Shown: positions 17,838 through 27,170, counted from the stretch's first letter. The stretch: 64,000 nucleotides of DNA from Microcaldota archaeon (GCA_021811605.1 JAJZNR010000011.1:1-64000); one strand, 5' to 3'. The notes: generated from the letters alone by a model not told the origin. A program made the numbers and translations.

Positions 17838-18915
17838 ACGAATCCACTATTGTTGAGTCGTCGAAACCGAGCTTTCTCAGGAACGTGACGATGTCCGGCC
17901 TGCCTGCCCCTTTCTTAATCAGCAGCTTTATTATGCCGACTATATCCGCGTCTCTGCGGTTGCTCTCTATGAGGTTAGCGAGGGCGCTTTCGATCTCGCC
18001 GTTCCCGAACACCTCTCTTGCCGTATCGGCGAATCTGGCGCCGGTTACCGATATTTTCATTTTCCCACCTGACAAACTATAGAAGCGCATCTCGAAACCG
18101 TCGATTTTCCTTATCGGCATGTGGATCGAGCCTTGCCGGCCCGTCTTGCGTATGGTATGGATCAGGCACTGCCCAAGCCCGAATCCGAATATCCTCCGCC
18201 TGTCTCTATCCGATATTATTCCGGAATCCACCAGAACCGTGAAGTCGTCGGTATTCTGCAGCTTGAATATCAAAAGGCAGGCCACGTTGGATACAATCTC
18301 ATTGCTTATGTCCTTGGCCATCTGAGACGCTATGACTACGCTGAAGCCGTACTTTCTCCCTTCGCGGAAGAGCTGCCCGAGTATCTTCCCGTCATCGAGC
18401 AGCCTCCAGGCTTCGTCGAGGACAACCACGCGCCTTTCCTTGGTGCCTATTCCTGTCTGCCTCATGAAGTCCGCAAGGAGGCCCAGCACGTTCTTCGCCG
18501 CGGATCGTTTCTCTGCGTCGGTCTGCAGGGAGGCGAGGCTTACGCTGTTCAATCCGCTGAACATCCCAGGAAAATCGATGTGGCTGCTCCCTTCCGGGCT
18601 TACCACCCTTCCATCCGCACCCCTGACCAGCTCGTCATACTCTCCGTTCCAGTCCACTATGAAGACGCCAGCGCCCTCGCCGAAAGCCGACCTGAAGAGG
18701 TAGTTCTTGAGGAAGTAGCTCTTGCCGGAGCCGGTCATGCCCAGAACTGCGATATGGGGGTTTATCAGCTGGTCGGTGTCTATGAATACTGGAATGTTGT
18801 AGACAAGCGATTTTCCGATGAAAACCCCCTGTTCCGGTATCTCTGAGAGCTCGGACTGCGCGACTATGCGCACGGATTTTCCCGCCTGCACCGAGTTTCC
18901 AAGCTGTTTAATCAT
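17803..18915 (-). CDS. VirB4/HerA-type ATPase (CedB-like)
   Basis: Walker A GMTGSGKS, VFIVDWNGEYDEL, Walker B VVVLDEAWRLLDDG, GRKYGFSVVIASQ. Confidence 0.88.
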   Translation of the reverse strand: MIKQLGNSVQAGKSVRIVAQSELSEIPEQGVFIGKSLVYNIPVFIDTDQLINPHIAVLGMTGSGKSYFLKNYLFRSAFGEGAGVFIVDWNGEYDELVRGADGRVVSPEGSSHIDFPGMFSGLNSVSLASLQTDAEKRSAAKNVLGLLADFMRQTGIGTKERRVVVLDEAWRLLDDGKILGQLFREGRKYGFSVVIASQMAKDISNEIVSNVACLLIFKLQNTDDFTVLVDSGIISDRDRRRIFGFGLGQCLIHTIRKTGRQGSIHMPIRKIDGFEMRFYSLSGGKMKISVTGARFADTAREVFGNGEIESALANLIESNRRDADIVGIIKLLIKKGAGRPDIVTFLRKLGFDDSTIVDSYASARQAKNGT

Positions 18916-18919
18916 CGGA

Positions 18920-19660
18920 TCACCAGGACATGGAGTCCAGCTTCAGCAGGTCAAGAAGGTCTGGTCCTTTGAGTACCCTCGATTTGGATTTGAGGATGCC
19001 GTCGAACTGGCTGGACAGTTCCCTTATCCTGGACTTCGCCTGCTCCTCGGCGTCATACGAGGTATCGGACACTGCGCACGCGACCGCATAGTACGCCAGC
19101 CGGAGCGGCGCGTTCCCGCTGCTTATAGCGGAGATGTCATGCTCCAGCTGCTCTATCTCCCTCTTTATCTGGTTTATCCTCGGGAGGTTCTGCTGCTTCT
19201 GCTCTATTCTCGACAGCGCAATCTCCTTCTCGCTGCGTTTTGTCCTAAGGTCGTCGACGACCTTGTCCGTATTGAGCCTTTCGACCTGCATGACGAATTT
19301 GAACGGGTGCGAGAAGTTTGCGATGATATTCTCTATCTGCGCGCTCTCTGGTGCGGCGTCATTTCCCACGGTGAAAACGGCTGCTGTTGTTGCGCTTATC
19401 GTCCCGCCCTTTCTCATGATGGCGCAGTTCCTGTCCCCGCTAAGCTCGTACCCGTTGAACACCTCGATGAGGTTTGTGTGCTTGAATATCAGGGAGTCGA
19501 TTATGTACCAGAGCTTGAACACCGACGCGGCGGATACCAGTAGCAAAGCGGTGGCTGCGACAAGGAACGGGTTCAGAGTGGCGATGCTGGCAGCAAGGGT
19601 CAGCACCGAGAGGGCGAGCAGGAGATAGAATAGCGTGTTCTCTTTCATATCGAAAACCAC
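18920..19660 (-). CDS. VirB3/VirB4 N-terminal-domain-like protein (TM hairpin + VirB4-NTD-like region)
   Basis: N-terminal TM hairpin then IANFSHPFKFVMQVERLNTDKVVDDLRTKRSEKEIALSR..., directly upstream of the VirB4-type ATPase. Confidence 0.65.
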   Translation of the reverse strand: MVFDMKENTLFYLLLALSVLTLAASIATLNPFLVAATALLLVSAASVFKLWYIIDSLIFKHTNLIEVFNGYELSGDRNCAIMRKGGTISATTAAVFTVGNDAAPESAQIENIIANFSHPFKFVMQVERLNTDKVVDDLRTKRSEKEIALSRIEQKQQNLPRINQIKREIEQLEHDISAISSGNAPLRLAYYAVACAVSDTSYDAEEQAKSRIRELSSQFDGILKSKSRVLKGPDLLDLLKLDSMSW

Positions 19661-20685
19661 AGCAGGTTCACGCGGCCGAGCTGGATGTCCGAACCCAGAA
19701 TCTTGGAAAGCTCGCGTATGGATATCACGGTCAGCGCTATGTCGATGAGGGGGAGCAGGAAGGTAGATATTATCAATTCGCCGACGTAGAACGTGGCGTA
19801 GTCTATGAGGGTGGAGAGGAGTTGGCTTATGGAGTTTGGTCCGCTTGAAATGAACCCTACCAACGAATTATACGTGGTTGATTGGTTGTCTGCAAGTATC
19901 CGATTGAGCGATGACAGGTTAAAGATATCCATTGCGGATTCTGAAATCGAATCGAAGGTATCCACTACGTTTTTGTAGTTGGCAGAACTTATCGAAACGT
20001 TGTTCGAGCTTACAATCTGCGAGTTGAGGAAGAATGTCATCGGATATACCACGGAAAACCCCACAGCTATGGCGAGGAACAGGCCGCCAAGGTTCCGCGT
20101 GAAGAAGAATGCGCGGAGGACCATACCAAGCGGAAGGAAGATATTGGCAGCCAACGGCGGTATCGCGGTCAGTATTGTGACCTGCATTACGATGAGCACC
20201 AGGACGGCCGTAAGCAGGTCGATCAGACCTGAAAGGGGACCCAGCGCAAAGTTGAGGCCGCTCAGCCCGATGGAAACGATCAGATCGAGTTTGATGGATG
20301 CCAGCGTCCCTATCAAGACATACGTGTCTACTGCGCTGTACAACATTGAGATGACGCTTTGCTGCGTGCCCTGCAGGTAACCGAGCGCGTAGCATATGGC
20401 ATAGTTGTATGGCTGGATCGGGCATCCTTGGGGACCGGGTATCTGCGTCCCGGCCGGGACGTAACTGCTCAGAGAGCTCAGCAGCCCGGATGGATTAAGC
20501 ACCCACGCCAGGATTCCTATCAGCGTCACGCCGAACAGCGCTTCGAAGAGCTCGTTCGTACCGAATTCCTTGAGGCGCCTCTGGTCCAGAGCGTAGCCCA
20601 GGCCGTAGACTATGCCAGCCACTGCGAACATAATCGAGATGACGGCGATGACAGTCGAGTACCCGGCCAGGGGATCCATATGCAT
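19645..20685 (-). CDS. Polytopic VirB6/TrbL/CedA-like membrane protein
   Basis: 346 aa, ~7-8 TM; PPLAANIFLPLGMVLRAFFFTRNLGGLFLAIAVGFSVVYPM; position between pilin-like and VirB4-like genes. Confidence 0.65.
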   Translation of the reverse strand: MHMDPLAGYSTVIAVISIMFAVAGIVYGLGYALDQRRLKEFGTNELFEALFGVTLIGILAWVLNPSGLLSSLSSYVPAGTQIPGPQGCPIQPYNYAICYALGYLQGTQQSVISMLYSAVDTYVLIGTLASIKLDLIVSIGLSGLNFALGPLSGLIDLLTAVLVLIVMQVTILTAIPPLAANIFLPLGMVLRAFFFTRNLGGLFLAIAVGFSVVYPMTFFLNSQIVSSNNVSISSANYKNVVDTFDSISESAMDIFNLSSLNRILADNQSTTYNSLVGFISSGPNSISQLLSTLIDYATFYVGELIISTFLLPLIDIALTVISIRELSKILGSDIQLGRVNLLWFSI

Positions 20686-21096
20686 CTACCCGACAGAGTT
20701 AGCAGTGCCGTTCACGGTAAGGTTGCTGAGCAGCTGCGAAGACACGCCGGCAAGCGAAGTCGATGCGACGCTAAGGACGCCGACCACTATCGCGCCTATT
20801 ATGATGTTCACCGCGGTGGTGTGGAACTGCGCCTTCTTCTCCGGAGGCATCAGCTGACCGAGAGCGTAGAATACGCCGGCAAGGACGAACAGCACGGCGC
20901 TGAGGGCCGGACCTATCTGCGCCAGGATCAGCTTCACCTCTTCTATAACCGGCAGGACGTCGAAAGCGGCATACGCCGGTCCGCCATAGCTGAATTTCGC
21001 TACGGCGAGCAACAGAACCGCCATAGGCAGTACCGTGTGTGACAGCCTGCCGACTGCAATCCAGACCGCATTCGTCTTACTTTTATATTTCCCCAT
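20686..21096 (-). CDS. VirB2/TrbC-like pilin candidate
   Basis: 136 aa: signal peptide to ...PAYAAF, then two TMs separated by a basic loop (QLMPPEKKAQFHTTAV). Confidence 0.65.
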   Translation of the reverse strand: MGKYKSKTNAVWIAVGRLSHTVLPMAVLLLAVAKFSYGGPAYAAFDVLPVIEEVKLILAQIGPALSAVLFVLAGVFYALGQLMPPEKKAQFHTTAVNIIIGAIVVGVLSVASTSLAGVSSQLLSNLTVNGTANSVG

Positions 21097-21107
21097 GATA
21101 ACACCTT

Positions 21108-21151
21108 ATACTATAGTATCTATTTTAATAGAATAATAAATATTTAAATAT
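21108..21151 (-). promoter_or_regulatory. Promoter/operator of T4SS-like operon: palindromes ATACTATAGTAT (21108-21119) and ATATTTAAATAT (21140-21151, TATA-like)
   Basis: Both 12-mers are perfect palindromes immediately upstream of the first gene's SD/start. Confidence 0.5.
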
Positions 21152-21275
21152 ATAGGTATAAGACGAAGCGGGGTTTGGGAGCGGTTTGGCTTGGAATGGA
21201 AGGCAGGGGCGACGTTCGCCGGAGAACGGAACCGTGAAGGGGAAATTATTTAAAGTCAGAGAATTGAATAAAAGC

Positions 21276-21962
21276 ATGGACATTGCAAAGACGCTCTTCT
21301 GGATCGGGCACGCATCCTTCTACGTAAAGGCGAAGGGGCAGACCATATTCATAGATCCGTTCAACCTTGGCGCAGAGATAAAGGAAAAGGCGGATCTTAT
21401 CCTGATAACCCACGCGCACGCCGACCACTGCGACAAGGGTTCAGTCAGCAAGATAATGAAGCCGGGTACGGAGGTGATGGGACCGGCAGACTGCCTGGAG
21501 AACCTCGGGATAAAGGACGGAAAAGCGGTGAAGCCAGGCCACAGCGAGATATGGAGGGAGATAAGCGTATCCACGGTTCCGGCCTACAACAACAAGTCCG
21601 GAAGGGAGAACTTCCATCCGAAGAGGAACGGCTGGGTGGGTTGGGTTCTGAACGTGGGGACCTTCGGCTCTGATGACTTCATCATATACCACGGAGGAGA
21701 CACGGACTTCATAGACGAGATGAAGGGATTCGCGAGGTATGGAATAGGGGCATCGCTCCTCCCGATAGGCGGCACCTACACCATGGACGTAGAGGAAGCG
21801 ATAGAGGCGCAGAAGTCGATAGGCGCGAAGCATGCGGTGCCTATGCACTACAAGAACCTTCTAGGCAGGGAGGGGTCGGAGAAAGCGGAGGCGCGCTTCA
21901 GGCAGGCGCTGCCTAACGCATTCGTGATGAAAGAGGTCCAGCCGCAGACCTTCAGGTTCTAG
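21276..21962 (+). CDS. UPF0173-like metallo-beta-lactamase-fold hydrolase
   Basis: THAHADHCD, HGGDTDF, MHYKN motifs. Confidence 0.85.
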   Translation: MDIAKTLFWIGHASFYVKAKGQTIFIDPFNLGAEIKEKADLILITHAHADHCDKGSVSKIMKPGTEVMGPADCLENLGIKDGKAVKPGHSEIWREISVSTVPAYNNKSGRENFHPKRNGWVGWVLNVGTFGSDDFIIYHGGDTDFIDEMKGFARYGIGASLLPIGGTYTMDVEEAIEAQKSIGAKHAVPMHYKNLLGREGSEKAEARFRQALPNAFVMKEVQPQTFRF

Positions 21963-22752
21963 CCCTGATGAGCTTTGCCACCCGCTCCGACACGTCGAGT
22001 ATATCTTCTGGGGAGAGCTGGAACGGTCTCGCGTCGTGATTTCGTATCGAATCCGCAAGTTCCCTTACCTCGTCCTTCGGCAGGCGCAATTCCTCGGAAG
22101 AGTCTATGAGCGCGTTCCTCACCTTCTTCTTCTTGTGCATCATTATCAGGGAGAGCACTTCGAGTGCGCGCCTGTCGAGCTTTGCGCGCTTCGGTTTCAG
22201 GAGCACGACAGAGGAATTGACCCTCGGCTGGGGGTAGAAGTTTGCGGCAGACACGTCGAAGACGCGCTTGAGGTCGAACTGCAGCGAGGCGACGACGCTG
22301 AGCTTGGAATAGGTCCTGCTCCCGGGCTCGGCGAGCATGTGGTCAACAAACTCCTCCTGGAGGCAGAGGAGAGCGGGCAGGTTCCGCTCAGCGAGCCAGA
22401 AGAGCACCTTGCTGGAAATATTGTAAGGTATGTTGGATATCAGTATGTCGGCTTCTGATGCCTTTCCCGAAACGTCGAAGAAGTCTGCGTTTATGAGTTC
22501 GAGGTTCTTGGCCTTCAGCGAGCCGCTCAGGTAATCGTAGAGGCGTTTGTCCTTCTCTATGGCGATTACCCTTGAGGCCTGCCTGCACAGCTCTTTCGTG
22601 AGAACCCCCAATCCGGGCCCTATCTCCACGACTACCTTGCCAATCCCGAAATTAGCCTCGCTCTTGGCGATCCTGCCGTTGACCAGGAAATTCTGGCCCA
22701 GCCTTTTCGATGGTCCCAGCGACCTTGCGATATCAGCGTACTCCGACATCAA
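21952..22752 (-). CDS. ksgA: rRNA small subunit dimethyladenosine transferase KsgA/RsmA
   Basis: RLGQNFL, VVEIGPGLGVLT, NIPYNISS. Confidence 0.95.
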   Translation of the reverse strand: MMSEYADIARSLGPSKRLGQNFLVNGRIAKSEANFGIGKVVVEIGPGLGVLTKELCRQASRVIAIEKDKRLYDYLSGSLKAKNLELINADFFDVSGKASEADILISNIPYNISSKVLFWLAERNLPALLCLQEEFVDHMLAEPGSRTYSKLSVVASLQFDLKRVFDVSAANFYPQPRVNSSVVLLKPKRAKLDRRALEVLSLIMMHKKKKVRNALIDSSEELRLPKDEVRELADSIRNHDARPFQLSPEDILDVSERVAKLIRART

Positions 22753-22805
22753 ACCAGAGTTACTGATACTGAATGATATTTATATGTTGTATCTGTAGTC
22801 TTACC

Positions 22806-24368
22806 ATGCGTGTGGAAAGCGGAAAAGGGCAGAGCGCTATAGAGTTTCTTACGGTCTACGGTTACGTCTTCCTCATACTCGGGATAATGATAGGGCTCAT
22901 TGCCCTGTACTTCAGCATACCGCGCACGATCGTGCCGTTCCAGTGCAACTTCTATTCCGGCTTCCAGTGCACAGACGCCGCATTCGCCACTAACACCATT
23001 AGCGGCGTTACATCGCTCATTATCGTAGCCTCGGATACGCAGCCGGGGATAGTCAACATCAGCGCGTTCAACGCTGTGGTGAATGGACAGCAGCAGGCGG
23101 CGGCTAGCACAAGCTTCTGCATGCCGCAGCAGGTCATGCAGGGGCAGTATGTCTATTGCATGGTCAACTTCAGCTTCACGACCTCTCAGAGCGCGGTCTA
23201 CACCGGAAACTTCAGCATGAGCGCGAACTACTGCGGCTCCTCGGCAGTGAACGTATCTACGGCGAATTGCGTGGCTGGGTCGAACTACGTTTATTCTGGA
23301 AGCGTCAGGATACAGCCCACGCTGCTCTACACCCCTCTCAACAGCATAATAAACAGCTCACCGCACACCTCATTCTATGTGCCCATAACGTTGACAGACA
23401 CACAGACCGCTGCAGAGCCCGCTCCGTTCCAGCAGTTCCTGGAGGTAGATGCAGCGAGCTATGCGAAATACGAAAGGAGCGATCTGGGCAACATCAGGTT
23501 CTTCTACAACAACAGGGAGCTTCAGAGCTGGTGCGAGGCGAACTGCGCCTCGTCTGCAGCCAACGCGCTGTTCTGGGTCAGGCTGCCGTTCGGGTTCTCG
23601 AACACGATCAGCCCCGTGGTGGACATGTATTTCCTTTCTAATACGGTGGATTATGATTGCGTGTATGCGGGGGAGAACCCCATGATACCGTCGGACTACC
23701 AGTCGTGCGACAATGGCGCGAACGTATTCCTTGACTATGGAACCGGAGTATCGGCGTCAGGATGGACCATATACGGCACGGCCGGAGTCACAACGGCAGC
23801 TCCTGCCGGATCGCCGTTCGGTGCGAACTCGTACTACAGCGACAGCGGGAGTCACATGAATACCAGCATGCCCAACATGCAAGGCAACAACTTCATAGTC
23901 GACTACTACGGATATACGCAGAGCCTCGAGGATATATTTTTCGACGCCAATTCAACAGGATACGGACAGATGTTGAGGGTGGGAAACGGCGCCGGCTGGT
24001 TCGGGACTACGGATACGACAAGCTGGTCGAACTGGGACTGCCCGACAGGCTCTGACACTTTCTCCAATGAGTGGGGGCTGGTAGAAGAGGCAGTGAATAG
24101 CATAGGATACCCAACTCTGACTGTTTGGTCTGGACCGCCACCCCTGCTAGGCCTGGCCTATCTCTCCCCCTCGACCACCGAAAACGGATTTAGCTCGGCG
24201 TGTGGAGGGAGGCAGATGACCGCGGTGCAGCATTTCGGAAATTATGTAGGCCTTATGGGCGACGGAGGGGGCGGCGTGCAGTACTTCCAGCTGTTCATAG
24301 TGCGCGCCTATCCGGCGAACGACATAATGCCAACAGCCACGTTTGGCAATGTGGTGAGGGTTACCTGA
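22806..24368 (+). CDS. Pilin-like protein with class III signal peptide and DUF2341-like domain
   Basis: GKGQSAIEFLTVYGYVFLILGIMIGLIALYF; then FLEVDAASYAKYERSDLGNIRFFYNNRELQSWCE...LFWVRLPF typical of DUF2341. Confidence 0.75.
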   Translation: MRVESGKGQSAIEFLTVYGYVFLILGIMIGLIALYFSIPRTIVPFQCNFYSGFQCTDAAFATNTISGVTSLIIVASDTQPGIVNISAFNAVVNGQQQAAASTSFCMPQQVMQGQYVYCMVNFSFTTSQSAVYTGNFSMSANYCGSSAVNVSTANCVAGSNYVYSGSVRIQPTLLYTPLNSIINSSPHTSFYVPITLTDTQTAAEPAPFQQFLEVDAASYAKYERSDLGNIRFFYNNRELQSWCEANCASSAANALFWVRLPFGFSNTISPVVDMYFLSNTVDYDCVYAGENPMIPSDYQSCDNGANVFLDYGTGVSASGWTIYGTAGVTTAAPAGSPFGANSYYSDSGSHMNTSMPNMQGNNFIVDYYGYTQSLEDIFFDANSTGYGQMLRVGNGAGWFGTTDTTSWSNWDCPTGSDTFSNEWGLVEEAVNSIGYPTLTVWSGPPPLLGLAYLSPSTTENGFSSACGGRQMTAVQHFGNYVGLMGDGGGGVQYFQLFIVRAYPANDIMPTATFGNVVRVT

Positions 24369-24460
24369 CTGGTTGCGCATACAGAAACCGCTTTATAGCT
24401 TTTTCATTATATCCTATCCATACCTTATCCATATCTTGTCAGCATCCGTATCCTTACGGT

Positions 24461-24532
24461 GCCCCAGTAGCTCAGTGGCAGAGCGTCTGCATGGTAAGCA
24501 GAAGGCCGAGGGTTCAACTCCCTTCTGGGGCT
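24461..24532 (+). tRNA. tRNA-Thr(GGT)
   Basis: GCCCCAG/CTGGGGC acceptor, anticodon loop ATGGTAA, T-arm GAGGG-TTCAACT-CCCTT; discriminator U; no encoded CCA. Confidence 0.93.
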
Positions 24533-24591
24533 TGCGTTTCTCAAGCTTCCGTAACAGATTTAGCTCTTCGTGAGCCATTGTGATTGATTCC

Positions 24592-25590
24592 ATGGCAAGG
24601 AAACACATCAGTGTATTCGCCAGAAAAGAGTTCATCTTCGGGGTTGTAATCGGTATTGCGCTCGTGGCAGGCTTGCCCGCAGTGGTTGCCCTCTTGATTG
24701 CTGAGAACCACGCTGTAGCGACTCCTGCGCAGTTGGGCGTGATAACGGACCTCAACTCCACACACGTGGGATTCCTTCTGGGTCAGGGAGTGCGCCTTAC
24801 CAGAACCGACCTAGCCCTAAATCAGGGCGAGGAGTCCTTCATAAGGAACGAGACGTCGAGGGGTGCCACCTATATCGGCATACTTGATTACGACACCCTG
24901 GGGGTGAGAATAGAAAACGGCACATGCGCGGCAGGCTGCAACTGGACGCTCAACGATTGGAACAGAACTGTCGGAGAGGCGGTAGCAGCATATCCTGAAG
25001 TGCATATCTGGGAGATTTGGAACGAGCCTGATGTGTCCACCTTCCAGAGCGGGATGGTCAACGGGAGCCCGTACAATTACTACCTAGTTGACAGAAGCGC
25101 ATACATGATAATAAAAGCGCATAACTCTACAGACAAAGTGCTCTGCCTCGGAGGGGTATACGTGCAGGACATCGCATGGGCGGAGCAGGCGTGGCAGTAC
25201 GGGATGTCGAACTACTGCGATGCGATATCGCTCCATATCTACACTGGAATAACCCTACTTAACCAGACACCCGCAGGCGCGACCGAGAGTTGGGGCAGCT
25301 ACCTGAACCAGACGCTTGCGGAATACGAATCGTTTACGGGAAAGCCGATCTGGATAACCGAGACAGGGATGCCTACAGACGTGGAAGGATCTGGCGACTC
25401 TACGCAAGCTGTGTTCGCCAGACAGGAGCTATCTGCGCTAACCGCGAAGCCGTATGTCAAGGCGGTGCTGTGGTACAACCTTATAAGCAGCAGTCCGCAG
25501 TCTCTCGACTTCGGCCTCCTCAACTCCACCACTATGCAGCCGAAGCCCGCATGGTATGTATTCAAAGGGTTCCTCAACGGCACGGGATAA
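24592..25590 (+). CDS. Membrane-anchored clan-A-like glycoside hydrolase
   Basis: N-terminal TM; IWEIWNEPD (acid/base) and PIWITETGMPT (nucleophile) motifs; many sequons. Confidence 0.75.
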   Translation: MARKHISVFARKEFIFGVVIGIALVAGLPAVVALLIAENHAVATPAQLGVITDLNSTHVGFLLGQGVRLTRTDLALNQGEESFIRNETSRGATYIGILDYDTLGVRIENGTCAAGCNWTLNDWNRTVGEAVAAYPEVHIWEIWNEPDVSTFQSGMVNGSPYNYYLVDRSAYMIIKAHNSTDKVLCLGGVYVQDIAWAEQAWQYGMSNYCDAISLHIYTGITLLNQTPAGATESWGSYLNQTLAEYESFTGKPIWITETGMPTDVEGSGDSTQAVFARQELSALTAKPYVKAVLWYNLISSSPQSLDFGLLNSTTMQPKPAWYVFKGFLNGTG

Positions 25591-25608
25591 AGTCTATGGT
25601 AGGGTAGC

Positions 25609-25878
25609 ATGTACGAAATGCTTGTTCTCGTTGGGATTGCACTGGTCGTGCTTGGATTCATCCTTGTATTCGCTTTTGTAGCGCTGAACGCAACCCCTGT
25701 GAAGCAGCCGCAGAGCGGCAGCGCAAATTCCTCTGTACAAGGAGGCGGCGTGATACTGATAGGGCCGATACCGATAGTATTTGGCACGAGCAGCACTATG
25801 ACGGTAATTGCAGGAATTGTTGGGCTGGTGCTATTCGTACTTGCTGTTATTTTCTACTTTTTCCTTGTTCCGCACTAG
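25609..25878 (+). CDS. DUF131-like archaeal membrane protein
   Basis: 89 aa, two TM; GVILIGPIPIVFG... Confidence 0.75.
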   Translation: MYEMLVLVGIALVVLGFILVFAFVALNATPVKQPQSGSANSSVQGGGVILIGPIPIVFGTSSTMTVIAGIVGLVLFVLAVIFYFFLVPH

Positions 25879-25958
25879 CTCCGCCATCGTAGATGCCGGC
25901 ACTGCCTGGCCGAGTGGAAGCCTTAAATACCTGCGATTTGTGAATGCATTGTGTTCGC

Positions 25959-27017
25959 ATGGACATAGAAACTAAGCTCGATCTCATAAAGTCGCAGCCG
26001 TTCGAGGAGGCTATAACCGAAGCGGAGCTTCGCACCCTTCTTGAGACGAAGGCGCATCCAAAGCACTACATAGGCATCGAGATAAGCGGAGTGCCCCACA
26101 TAGGACACCTGCTCTTCATGGGGAAGAAAGTCAACGACTTTTCCAGCGCCGGTGTAGATACGCAGATATACCTGGCGGACTGGCACACCATGGCGAACAA
26201 CAAGTTCGGCGGAGACTGGAAGAAGATTTTGAAAGCCGCGGAATTCTACAAGAAACTGTTTGGCCTCTTCTGCCCGAAGGCAAGGATAGTGCTGGGGTCG
26301 GATCTGTACCACAACAACGACGATTACTGGAAGATGATAATACAGTTTGCGCGCCGCACCACGATGGCACGCGCTACGAGGACGCTGATGATAATGGGAA
26401 GGAGCGAGAAGGACACCCTGCACGTGTCGCAGTACATATATCCGATGATGCAGGCTGCTGACATAGCTGCTCTCGATGCAGACATTCCACACGCAGGTAT
26501 GGACCAGCGAAGGATACACGTGCTTGCCAAGGAGCTGTTCCACGACCTCAAGATGCGCACGATAGTGCCCGTGCATCACCACCTTATGCCCGGGCTAGGC
26601 GAACCGCCGAAGATGGTGGAAGGACCGAAGGAAGAGGTGGTGGCGGCGATGAAGATGAGCAAGTCTAAACCGGGCTCGGCGATAAATGTGCTGGCGTCGG
26701 ACGCAGAGATAACAAAAACGTTGCAGCAGGCCTGGTGCCCGGAGAAGGTTGTTGAGGAGAACCCAGTCCTCCTTCTGTGCAAATACGTGCTCATTCCCAT
26801 AAACAAGAAGCTTAGAGTGGAGCGCAAGAGGGAATACGGAGGGGACGTGGAGTTTGAAGGCTACGGCGAGCTGGAGAAAACGTTCGCGGCCGGAAAGCTG
26901 CACCCTATGGACCTCAAAGCCGCTACGGCGAAATCACTGATATCGATACTCGGACCTGTGCGCGACAAGTTCACCGCAAAGGACGTAGAAGTCTTCAAGG
27001 AAGAGGGCTTGATTTGA
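25959..27017 (+). CDS. tyrS: Tyrosyl-tRNA synthetase
   Basis: GVPHIGHLL, KMSKSKPGSAI. Confidence 0.95.
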   Translation: MDIETKLDLIKSQPFEEAITEAELRTLLETKAHPKHYIGIEISGVPHIGHLLFMGKKVNDFSSAGVDTQIYLADWHTMANNKFGGDWKKILKAAEFYKKLFGLFCPKARIVLGSDLYHNNDDYWKMIIQFARRTTMARATRTLMIMGRSEKDTLHVSQYIYPMMQAADIAALDADIPHAGMDQRRIHVLAKELFHDLKMRTIVPVHHHLMPGLGEPPKMVEGPKEEVVAAMKMSKSKPGSAINVLASDAEITKTLQQAWCPEKVVEENPVLLLCKYVLIPINKKLRVERKREYGGDVEFEGYGELEKTFAAGKLHPMDLKAATAKSLISILGPVRDKFTAKDVEVFKEEGLI

Positions 27018-27170
27018 ACAGTGTTGCAGTGTAGGCATCTTTATATATTATACTCGGAGAGCCTTCGAAACCTATATATATTACCTGAGACGAAAGAGTG
27101 TTGTCGTGTCAACAATGCGACAGGTGGATACAGTAAATATATTTAAGCAGATGGGCAGAATATAGAGAGT

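Noticed and set aside
16288-21096. Interpretation as an integrated conjugative plasmid or virus
   Set aside because: No relaxase, coupling protein, integrase, replication gene or att-like repeats in or next to the operon; only a partial view of the genome, so held open.
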